Of a stretch of DNA of 64,000 nucleotides, positions 33,683-40,327 are shown in pieces. Position 1 is the stretch's first letter. Each line of letters begins with the position of its first letter. The notes under the pieces were generated by a model. It was not told the DNA's origin, did not search any database, and was given only the letters and a program-made list of their open reading frames with translations. This DNA comes from a virus, in IMG/VR virus record IMGVR_UViG_3300022534_000001, positions 1 to 64,000 of that record; one strand, written 5' to 3'. A program made the translations under genes and the position numbers.

Positions 33683-33876
33683 TATTTTATTTGTTTCTTG
33701 GGAAGCGCCTGCAATCCTTCATTCGTGGACTCTTCGGGGGTTTCCATTATACGCTGGAGCCTTTGAAGAGCCGCGTCTTCGAGCCATTTAGACGCGGACT
33801 CGCGGCGAAGTTTTGCAGCGGCTGCAATCTTTTTGATCACTTCCGTGTCCATACTGACACTCTTCGGAACCTTCAT
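33670..33876 (-). CDS. Ribbon-helix-helix regulator
   Basis: 68 residues, MKVPKSVSMDTEVIKKIAAA then RRESASKWLEDAALQRLQR. This is an RHH fold: a short beta strand (KSVSM) and two helices. It aligns along its length with the divergent gene at 33959 (SVSQWLTDAAMERLSR), so the pair look like paralogs. Such proteins bind operators as dimers of dimers; probably half of a phage switch. Confidence 0.6.
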   Translation of the reverse strand: MKVPKSVSMDTEVIKKIAAAAKLRRESASKWLEDAALQRLQRIMETPEESTNEGLQALPKKQIKYCRP

Positions 33877-33958
33877 TTTGCTGAATTTTCTAATAATTTA
33901 ATCAAATCGCAAGTTTTTTCTTGCGAAGTCTTATTAAGAGTTAATAATCCACATTTAT
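33877..33958 (+). promoter_or_regulatory. AT-rich divergent control region with two inverted repeats
   Basis: Between the divergent RHH genes. TCGCAAG/CTTGCGA (33907-33926, six-T spacer) and the perfect TTATTAA-GAG-TTAATAA (33931-33947). The composition is far more AT-rich than the flanks. Likely holds promoters for both directions and RHH operators; the first repeat could also act as a leftward hairpin. Confidence 0.6.
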
Positions 33959-34159
33959 ATGGCACAGACTCCGGAAGCTAATGCGAGAACGAAAAAGCGA
34001 GGTAGACCGCAGATGATGCAGTCGCCAGCAACGACCAGCATTAGTGTCGAAAAAAAGCTACTTCAAAGGATTCAAAAAATTGCGTATGCAGGGCGGCAAT
34101 CTGTGAGTCAATGGCTGACTGACGCAGCGATGGAGCGATTATCGCGTGAGAACAGATGA
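33959..34159 (+). CDS. Ribbon-helix-helix regulator (rightward)
   Basis: 66 residues. A basic N-terminus (RTKKRGRPQMMQ) precedes TTSISVEKKLLQRIQKIAYA and GRQSVSQWLTDAAMERLSRE, an RHH fold. First gene of the rightward early block. Paralogous in appearance to the protein encoded at 33670-33876 on the other strand. Confidence 0.6.
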   Translation: MAQTPEANARTKKRGRPQMMQSPATTSISVEKKLLQRIQKIAYAGRQSVSQWLTDAAMERLSRENR

Positions 34160-34626
34160 TTGATTACGCTAATCTTCCAAACGTAGCTAATCTGCCGACT
34201 GTCGAAATCCCGGCACGAACAGAAAACATTCGCGGAATGTCGCGACGCGAAAAACAAAATTACGCGCACAATGAATTATCTAGGGCACGCCGGAAACGTT
34301 TAGTGCTGATTGGTCCGTGCGCGATGTGCGGTTCGGATGAGAAAATTCAAGGACATCACCCGAGCTACGATCATCCTAGGCTAATTGTCTGGCTCTGCCC
34401 GAAGTGCCACGGGGCGATTCACCGAAAGCATAAAGTCCCGATCAATCTTTCGATACGGGCTGACATCACTTTGGCGATTAAGGTACACGTAACGGCGCAT
34501 CCTGAATGTGGATTCCGCAATGTTTCCGAACTTACCGAGAATCTATGGATTTCTTACCTGCGGCGCAAAGGGGCCAAACTCCCGACACTTTTCAAGCAAT
34601 CCAGCAATGGGAAGGCGCGTAAGTGA
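34156..34626 (+). CDS. HNH-like zinc protein
   Basis: 156 residues. CAMCGSDEKIQGHHPSYDHP and WLCPKCHGAIHRKH form a zinc site (CxxC, HH, CxxCH) typical of HNH-like phage proteins; this subgroup is often annotated only as hypothetical. The N-terminal 35 residues include MSRREKQNYAHNELSRARRK. Could be a nuclease or nucleic-acid binding protein. ATGA overlap with the RHH gene. Confidence 0.6.
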   Translation: MIDYANLPNVANLPTVEIPARTENIRGMSRREKQNYAHNELSRARRKRLVLIGPCAMCGSDEKIQGHHPSYDHPRLIVWLCPKCHGAIHRKHKVPINLSIRADITLAIKVHVTAHPECGFRNVSELTENLWISYLRRKGAKLPTLFKQSSNGKARK

Positions 34627-35018
34627 ACGTGTTCGATGAACTGGCTACGGTGGGCGTCCCTGCGCCTACGGATGCTCTGCACGTGGGGAGCAAAGCCGAA
34701 GCTGAAAAGGTGAGCCGGATGGATTGCCGTGAGATGCAGCCCGATGAGAAATACGTGTTTTTAACCTGCCAGATCGGGAAGCAAGGGTTTGGCCGGTTTC
34801 ATTTGAAAGCGTTCGGTGCGACGTGGAACGCGGCGCTGATGATGCTCTGGATGGCGGGAGCGATCAAAAAACCAATTTCAGCCGGAAATAATAAACGGCG
34901 TCCAACCGTTGCGCATACTGGGGAAGCAAAGGAGCCGGGGAGAAATCCGAGCTCGCCGGCTGAAAATCTTTCGCAGGAAGAAATCGAACACCTGCCGTAC
35001 CAAATAGCGCGCAAATGA
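34623..35018 (+). CDS. Hypothetical early protein
   Basis: 131 residues, GTG start. Residues 45-85 look folded (YVFLTCQIGKQGFGRFHLKA, NAALMMLWMAGAI); the C-terminal 50 are disordered. Not recognised. Confidence 0.6.
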   Translation: MNVFDELATVGVPAPTDALHVGSKAEAEKVSRMDCREMQPDEKYVFLTCQIGKQGFGRFHLKAFGATWNAALMMLWMAGAIKKPISAGNNKRRPTVAHTGEAKEPGRNPSSPAENLSQEEIEHLPYQIARK

Positions 35019-35215
35019 AAGCTGATAAGGCGATACGATTTTTGCAGAGACTGTGCGCCGCTCGCTTCGGAAACAAACGCGGCCAGGATTCCAGTGGTGA
35101 AGCTACGCTTTATATCGGGTGCGATCATGTGGAGTTGACCAACAACGAGTCAGTGATTTCAGCGCGCGGTCCGGCGCAGGTGGCGCGGGTGTTGAGAAGG
35201 AGGCGGCGGAAATGA
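35015..35215 (+). CDS. Hypothetical small basic protein
   Basis: 66 residues, MKADKAIRFLQRLCAARFGN, ending VARVLRRRRRK. Start and end both in ATGA overlaps. Function unknown. Confidence 0.55.
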   Translation: MKADKAIRFLQRLCAARFGNKRGQDSSGEATLYIGCDHVELTNNESVISARGPAQVARVLRRRRRK

Positions 35216-35424
35216 AAGATCAAAGAGAAAACGTCCAACGCTCAACGCTGAACGTCCAACGTCGAATGGAAGAGCGTGGACTCGAACTGCTTTACTGGAC
35301 GTGCCGCTGCCACGGTTTCCGTTACTGCTATCCGGGTGCGTGTATGCACACCGACGAATCCAATTTAATACCGTCACACGAGATTTTTAGCGGCGGAACG
35401 ACAGCGAAAGGCAGTCGAAAATGA
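35212..35424 (+). CDS. Small Cys-rich protein with repeat-derived ends
   Basis: 70 residues. The N-terminus (ENVQRSTLNVQRRME) is the heptamer repeat and the C-terminus (TTAKGSRK) is the palindrome. The middle, LLYWTCRCHGFRYCYPGACM, could bind zinc. The gene appears to have gained both ends from repeats while keeping ATGA-type overlaps. Confidence 0.5.
   Translation: MKDQRENVQRSTLNVQRRMEERGLELLYWTCRCHGFRYCYPGACMHTDESNLIPSHEIFSGGTTAKGSRK
35230..35264 (+). repeat. AACGYYS heptamer array at a gene start
   Basis: AACGTCC, AACGCTC, AACGCTG, AACGTCC, AACGTCG, beginning six codons after the ATG at 35212. Confidence 0.8.
35400..35417 (+). repeat. GACAGCG-type palindrome before 35421
   Basis: GACAGCGAAAGGCAGTCG, imperfect right arm, three bases before the next ATG and within the end of the preceding gene. 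Confidence 0.65.
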
Positions 35425-35819
35425 CACCTTGCACCGGAAATCATTCACTGAAGGCGCCCTGCGACGATCCGGACTGCCCGAAGAGCAGGAAGGTGGTGCC
35501 GATGGAGCCGGAGACGCCCATGGCCAAGACCGAACCGGACAATGTGATGGTGACGCTGGTTATTCTGCTGGCGCGGTTCCTGGGGCTTGTTCAACGCACG
35601 CTTGGCCGGCTGCAGACGCGACTGCTCACGATCGCGCAATCGTGGGGTTGGCAACCAGATTCGCGTTACGCCGCACTCATGTTGCAAAAACGGCAGGTGG
35701 CATTGTCCATCCGCGAAGGGATGCGGGAAGTAACGCGGCGCGAGGCGCGGTTGAAAGAACAACTCAGCGAAGAGACGACTCGCAAAAAGCGGTTCACCAA
35801 AACTTATCCTAGCGAATGA
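35421..35819 (+). CDS. Hypothetical protein with Cys/His N-terminus
   Basis: 132 residues. MTPCTGNHSLKAPCDDPDCP carries several Cys/His; a hydrophobic stretch follows (VMVTLVILLARFLGLV) and a basic helical C-terminus (REVTRREARLKEQLSEETTR). May be a monotopic membrane protein. Unknown role. Confidence 0.55.
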   Translation: MTPCTGNHSLKAPCDDPDCPKSRKVVPMEPETPMAKTEPDNVMVTLVILLARFLGLVQRTLGRLQTRLLTIAQSWGWQPDSRYAALMLQKRQVALSIREGMREVTRREARLKEQLSEETTRKKRFTKTYPSE

Positions 35820-36010
35820 ACGGTTTTGCTTTCAAGGCTTCAATAACGCAGTCCTGCGGCAAGAACCGCTATCCGGACCGGAAGGCGGCGCAATCGCAGT
35901 TGAACATTTCAATGCGGAAGCGTGGGCGGCACGGCCGCGCGGAATCGCTGCGGGCGTATCCGTGCCCGAATTGTCACGGCTGGCACATTACAAAGCGAAC
36001 ATCACCATGA
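35816..36010 (+). CDS. Small zinc-finger phage protein
   Basis: 64 residues. AYPCPNCHGWHITKR with an upstream SCGKNRYPDRKAAQSQ is a common phage micro-family with C-x-x-CH zinc ligands. Function unknown. ATGA overlaps at both ends. Confidence 0.65.
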   Translation: MNGFAFKASITQSCGKNRYPDRKAAQSQLNISMRKRGRHGRAESLRAYPCPNCHGWHITKRTSP

Positions 36011-36312
36011 ACTTTCTAACGAGCGATCTGGCTGGCGTGGTGGCGCTGATCTTGGCTGTGCTCACTTATCTTATCACGCGACAGGCGCTAAAGAATCGGA
36101 AGCTGAAAAAGCGGCTCAAAATTGCGCTGCGCGATTGCATGGCCTTTTGCGAGATCGAACAAACGTTTTGCCAGATGCTCTTCGAAATGCACGGAGTCGC
36201 TACGTTCGAAATGAAACGCGCGGTGCGCACCAAGCTCCGGTTACAGCACGTCAATACTCCCAGCGAACTGGCTACGCCGGTGCAACTGGAACGTGAATTG
36301 GAACGTCTATGA
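36007..36312 (+). CDS. Membrane-anchored helical protein
   Basis: 101 residues, MNFLTSDLAGVVALILAVLT span, then basic RQALKNRKLKKRLK and a cysteine-containing helix (DCMAFCEIEQTFCQMLF). Not recognised. Confidence 0.55.
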   Translation: MNFLTSDLAGVVALILAVLTYLITRQALKNRKLKKRLKIALRDCMAFCEIEQTFCQMLFEMHGVATFEMKRAVRTKLRLQHVNTPSELATPVQLERELERL

Positions 36313-36620
36313 GCACAAAAACAAAAATAGAAGATAAAGCCGTCGCGGCGGCACTTTCTGAGATTCGAGAGAAACTCGATACGGTCGAGAACTACATGAT
36401 TTGGCTGATTACACCTGATCAGCGTTTCCGTATCGGTCAGCGGGTAAAGTGGAGTCGGCGCGCCCACAAAAGAGGCTTTCCGAAAAGGAAATGCGCGCAG
36501 AAAGGCGTTATAAAATCGATCGATGGGTTCAGCGTCGTCGTGCAATTAGACGGCTTAAAGCAGCCTCGCTCCTATCATCACGCGTTCTTCAATCCCATCA
36601 ATGGATCAAAATTGTTCTGA
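36309..36620 (+). CDS. Hypothetical early protein
   Basis: 103 residues. QRFRIGQRVKWSRRA and GVIKSIDGFSVVVQLDGLKQ look like a small SH3/KOW-like beta barrel, as in nucleic-acid-associated proteins. ATGA overlap upstream. Function unknown. Confidence 0.55.
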   Translation: MSTKTKIEDKAVAAALSEIREKLDTVENYMIWLITPDQRFRIGQRVKWSRRAHKRGFPKRKCAQKGVIKSIDGFSVVVQLDGLKQPRSYHHAFFNPINGSKLF

Positions 36621-36637
36621 TTAACCGAAACAACTCT

Positions 36638-36697
36638 ATGTCAAAACAAGAAGTAGCAACCCAACCGCCGCCTAACAGAGATAACCAGCTCTCATAA
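36638..36697 (+). CDS. 19-residue possible leader ORF
   Basis: MSKQEVATQPPPNRDNQLS. Lies just before the strong ribosome site (AAAGGAG) of the recombination gene. May be a leader peptide or chance. Confidence 0.25.
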   Translation: MSKQEVATQPPPNRDNQLS

Positions 36698-36715
36698 CCC
36701 TAAAGGAGTAATTAT

Positions 36716-37888
36716 ATGAACAACGAAAACGCACAAGAAGGACAATACGAAATCGTAACCACCACACCCACCGCGCTCGAATCAATGGAGCGTGCTGGAA
36801 TAGATATGCAGATTTCCACAGCGAAGCGATACCCGCGCAGTCTCGCCGTCGTGAAAAAGCGGATGCTCGATCTAGCGACTCTAGACCAAGAAACCGCTGC
36901 GAGTTGTTTTTACCGGCTGAATCGACAAGGGCGAAATATCGAAGGTCCAACGATTCGCCTTGCCGAAATCGCTGTCAGTTCATTCGGAAACCTTCGGTAC
37001 GGGGCTCGTGTCATTTCAAACGACAAAAAGGTTATCACGGCACAAGGCTACTGCTTCGATCTTGAATCTAATGTGATGAGTCAGGTCGAAGTGCAGCGGC
37101 GCATCACAGACAAAAACGGCAATACTTACTCCGACGATATGCAGGTTGTCACTGGCAACGCTGCTTGCGCTATAGCGGCGCGTAATGCCGTGTTCAAAGT
37201 CGTGCCGTTCGCTTTCATAAAGCCGATATTCTCGGCAGCGAAGAAAGCGGCTGTTGGCGACATCAAAACGTTAGTGGAGCGCCGAACCACAATGCTTAAA
37301 ACCTTCGCGGCGCTAGGCGTCAATGAGAAAAGAGTGCTGGCCGTACTTGGTAAAAACGGTCTCGAGGAAATTGGGTTGGCTGAATTGGAAATCCTGATCG
37401 GATTACACAACGCAATCGAAGACAAAGAGCAAACCGTCGAGGAAGCGTTTCCGTCTGTCATAATCGAACGCGCGAAAATCAACGGCAACGCTGCCGCTAC
37501 GGCAACTCCGCCATCGGACCCAGCGCCGACGGGCGAGAAATCGGCTAATCCAAAGGGCCGTAAGAGAGCGCAACAGCCACAAGCTCAAACGCCCAACGCG
37601 GCAACTGAGCCCCCTGTCAATGGCGCAACGTCCTCCGAAGCCTTGGCGAAGGAGGATGAATCACTCGCCGTGCAGGTCGCCGTGAAGTTGAAAGAAGGCG
37701 GCTACGATGAATCGGAGTTGGTAGAGCTGGCCATCGCTAACAACTGGTGCGAGACCACCACCAAAAACCTTTCGCAGATCAGTGAGACGAATCTGCAGGT
37801 ATTCGTCGATAACTGGCAATCAACGGTCACTGAGTTGGACAGCCAACGCGCGGATAAAGCGAAGAAAGAAAAAAGTCCACTGGATTGA
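36716..37888 (+). CDS. Phage recombination-type protein (candidate annealing protein)
   Basis: 390 residues; AAAGGAG about nine bases upstream sets the start. The N-terminal 240 residues (STAKRYPRSLAVVKKRMLDL, QETAASCFYRLNRQGRNIEG, PTIRLAEIAVSSFGNLRYGA, NAACAIAARNAVFKVVPFAF) match a family I know from phages, always near exonuclease genes, that behaves by context as a single-strand annealing partner. The C-terminal part is a flexible linker with a Cas-like repeat insert (37631-37656) and a short helical domain. Function is inferred from the neighbouring PD-(D/E)XK nuclease. Confidence 0.6.
   Translation: MNNENAQEGQYEIVTTTPTALESMERAGIDMQISTAKRYPRSLAVVKKRMLDLATLDQETAASCFYRLNRQGRNIEGPTIRLAEIAVSSFGNLRYGARVISNDKKVITAQGYCFDLESNVMSQVEVQRRITDKNGNTYSDDMQVVTGNAACAIAARNAVFKVVPFAFIKPIFSAAKKAAVGDIKTLVERRTTMLKTFAALGVNEKRVLAVLGKNGLEEIGLAELEILIGLHNAIEDKEQTVEEAFPSVIIERAKINGNAAATATPPSDPAPTGEKSANPKGRKRAQQPQAQTPNAATEPPVNGATSSEALAKEDESLAVQVAVKLKEGGYDESELVELAIANNWCETTTKNLSQISETNLQVFVDNWQSTVTELDSQRADKAKKEKSPLD
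37631..37656 (-). repeat. CCTTCGCCAAGG repeat, inverted, in frame
   Basis: TCCTCCGAAGCCTTGGCGAA on the plus strand; the reverse complement matches the 7202, 16921 and 21261 copies. Translated as SSEALAKEDE in the linker of the recombination protein. Confidence 0.65.
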
Positions 37889-37912
37889 GGGAACCTTAAA
37901 CCCACGAAACAA

Positions 37913-38626
37913 ATGAGCGCAATATACTCCAAAGCGCCGGAAGAAGTGTCCGAGCGCGCCAAGCCGTTGCTTGAAAAACATCACTTCGAACTGTTCAACC
38001 ACGAACTGAAAATCGATTTCATTTTCGCTAACGCGTCGGTGGACGATGCCGGGGCGCCGAGCGGGCCTGCCGTGTCGCACAACGGCTACCCGGCAGCAGC
38101 AGTGGCGCGGATCCTGTCAATTAAAGACCGGGTGATGGGCCGGGGCGATTGCGAGATTGTCATCGATGCGGATCGCTGGCCGGTTTACTCCGACGAGGAA
38201 AAAGACGCGCTACTCGATCACGAGCTAGAACACTTTCAGATTGCCGTGGACAAATACGGCGCGCCGAAGCTGGACGACATTCACCGGCCGAAACTCAAAC
38301 TGAAGAAACACGATCACCAGTTTGGATGGTTTGATAATATCGCGCGGCGCTATGGCCTGGCATCGGGCGAAGTGCGCCAGTTCCAGATGCTCTGTTACGA
38401 TGAGAGCGGCCAGTATTATCTGCCTCACATAGGCGTTGGCGATCACGACAGAGTTAAGCAGTCAATTCGCGCGCTGATGCCGCCGCGTCCGGAGCCAGAG
38501 CAGAAGATCGGGCAAATCGCAAAAAGATTCGTGAAGAACATTCGGAAGAGTATCGCCAAGGGCGAGATCGGTTCTGTCACGATCAGCACGCCTGGCATGG
38601 AGCCTGTCGAGATCAAAGGCGAGTAA
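37913..38626 (+). CDS. Putative phage metallopeptidase
   Basis: 237 residues. LLDHELEHF contains H103-E-L-E-H107, an HExxH zinc site, as in the PhageMetallopep family (usual length 200-250). RVMGRGDCEIVIDADRW and HDHQFGWFDNIARRYGL are also typical. Target unknown; the family often travels with recombination genes, as here. Confidence 0.8.
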   Translation: MSAIYSKAPEEVSERAKPLLEKHHFELFNHELKIDFIFANASVDDAGAPSGPAVSHNGYPAAAVARILSIKDRVMGRGDCEIVIDADRWPVYSDEEKDALLDHELEHFQIAVDKYGAPKLDDIHRPKLKLKKHDHQFGWFDNIARRYGLASGEVRQFQMLCYDESGQYYLPHIGVGDHDRVKQSIRALMPPRPEPEQKIGQIAKRFVKNIRKSIAKGEIGSVTISTPGMEPVEIKGE

Positions 38627-38633
38627 CAATCTC

Positions 38634-39137
38634 GTGCTGTCCTTGGAATTAACGCCGGAACAGTCGGCTCGATTTTGGAAGAAAGTCGATAAAATCGGTT
38701 TCTCTGGTTGTTGGATTTGGACAGGCGCTGTTCGTCGTGACGGCTATGGACTGTTCGCGCTGAAACCGGGTATCAGGTTAAGCAGTCACCGAATTTCATT
38801 CCTTTTGGCGGGTGGTCTCCTGTCAGATGAGAAGCCATGCGTTTTACATCGTTGTGATGTTAGACTTTGCGTAAATCCAGATCATTTATTTGCTGGCAGT
38901 TTCTCGGATAATAGTCGGGACATGGCCGCAAAGGGGCGGCATCCATCGACGCTGTATCCAGAAAAATATCGCGGCGAAAATAACGGTAATGCGCGTCTTT
39001 GCGCGCAGGACATTCTCGATATTAGGCAGCGGTATTCGGAGGGTTGTATTAGTTACGCTGGGCTTGGCCGAGAATATGGCGTTCCGAAGTCACACATCTC
39101 TCGCATCATTCTTAGGAAGGCTTGGACGCACATATGA
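38634..39137 (+). CDS. HNH homing endonuclease
   Basis: 167 residues, GTG start. CWIWTGAVRRDGYGLFALKP, then PCVLHRCDVRLCVNPDHLFA is the HNH_3 core, followed by a C-terminal DNA-binding part with RQRYSEGCISYAGLGREYGV (HTH). Inserted between the metallopeptidase and nuclease genes and overlapping the latter by four bases. Confidence 0.85.
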   Translation: MLSLELTPEQSARFWKKVDKIGFSGCWIWTGAVRRDGYGLFALKPGIRLSSHRISFLLAGGLLSDEKPCVLHRCDVRLCVNPDHLFAGSFSDNSRDMAAKGRHPSTLYPEKYRGENNGNARLCAQDILDIRQRYSEGCISYAGLGREYGVPKSHISRIILRKAWTHI

Positions 39138-40327
39138 GACCTGTTACTAGCGCCAGTAACATCGACCGGCGCCGGCAATGCCCCGGCAGTGAGCGGATGG
39201 AAGCTGGTTTTACGGACGAAGATTCGAAGGAATCTCGCGAAGGCACACTCCTGCATAAACTCGATGCTGATCCGTCGCTTGATCGATCAAAACTGAAACC
39301 AAATCAGCGCGACCTACTGGAAACGGCTGCACGGCTGGATGAAGTGATTTTTGAAGCAGTGGACCGGCAGTTTGGCGTCGGTGATCTGAAACACACTAAG
39401 GCTTGGCATATGGGTAGGGTAATGGGTGGCCGGGAGCGAACAATGTTTTTACATAGGGGCATTAAGTCGCTCTTCCCAGGCACGTGCGATCTGTGGGCCT
39501 ATTTCCCGGATAAGAAGCTGCTGGTCATCATCGATAAGAAGTTTGGATATAAAGAACAGACTTTTGCTGCTGCCAATATGCAGTTGCGCGCTTACGCAGT
39601 AATGGGAGCTGAGCAGCACGATGTCGAGCATTGTGTTGTGGCTATTACCCAACCGCGGCTGGAGTTTAAAAAACGCCTAACGATGGCGGTTTACGGCCGG
39701 GACGAGATCAAAGCGTCACGGGAGCAGTTGTATGAAATTTGGGACAACTCCAAAAAGCCGGACGCGCCGTTGGTCGTTGGCGAAGAGCAATGCCGCTATT
39801 GCAAGGCCAAAGACCACGGAATCTGCCCGGCTTACAACGCAGCGGTGAAGGATGGATTGGCCATTATCCCGTCACCCACTGGGAATGAAACAGTTGCAGC
39901 CCGTGAGTCGAGAATTGAACAGGCGGCGGCTCAGGCCAGCGACCCCGAACTAGCAGAAGTATACAGAGCTATCCAGCTAGCGGGATTTGCCAAAGACCCA
40001 GTGTCCGATGAGATCCGACGTCGCATACAGGCTGGCGGAATGCCGGGGTTCCGACTGGGCAAAGCAAAGGATATGCGCAACGTGATCGACGTAGCGGCTG
40101 CGGTGGAGCGTTTGGAATCGGCTGGCATCGCAAAGGAAAAGATCATGGCCTGCTGTTCGATGTCGCTTGGCGACGATGGCGGGATTGCCGAAGTCTGGCG
40201 CGATACCAAGGGCGGCACCTGGAAAGCCGCCAAAGACGGCATCAACGCACTCTTAGGCGATGCGATTGAGCATAGCACGTCGCGGCCATCGATCGAGAAG
40301 GTGAAGGAGGCGCTGCCGGAGCGATGA
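39134..40327 (+). CDS. PD-(D/E)XK nuclease with Cas4/AddB-like iron-sulphur ligands
   Basis: 397 residues from ATG 39134. H41 in GTLLH, D119 in PGTCDLW, D134-x-K136 in IIDKK and Q150-LRAY make up a RecB-type active site. C16 together with C220-x2-C223-x7-C231 reproduces the four-cysteine pattern of AddB and Cas4 [4Fe-4S] nucleases. This corresponds to the DUF2800-type phage exonucleases. It would resect double-strand ends for annealing-based recombination with the 36716 product. ATGA overlaps on both sides. Confidence 0.8.
   Translation: MRPVTSASNIDRRRQCPGSERMEAGFTDEDSKESREGTLLHKLDADPSLDRSKLKPNQRDLLETAARLDEVIFEAVDRQFGVGDLKHTKAWHMGRVMGGRERTMFLHRGIKSLFPGTCDLWAYFPDKKLLVIIDKKFGYKEQTFAAANMQLRAYAVMGAEQHDVEHCVVAITQPRLEFKKRLTMAVYGRDEIKASREQLYEIWDNSKKPDAPLVVGEEQCRYCKAKDHGICPAYNAAVKDGLAIIPSPTGNETVAARESRIEQAAAQASDPELAEVYRAIQLAGFAKDPVSDEIRRRIQAGGMPGFRLGKAKDMRNVIDVAAAVERLESAGIAKEKIMACCSMSLGDDGGIAEVWRDTKGGTWKAAKDGINALLGDAIEHSTSRPSIEKVKEALPER

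Noticed and set aside
2326-35264. Heptamer arrays as a CRISPR array
   Set aside because: Units are 7 bp, contiguous and dispersed over many loci; no spacers, leader or cas genes.
39134-40327. Cas4 gene of a CRISPR system
   Set aside because: The cysteine pattern is Cas4/AddB-like, but length, phage context and the absence of other cas genes point to a phage recombination nuclease.
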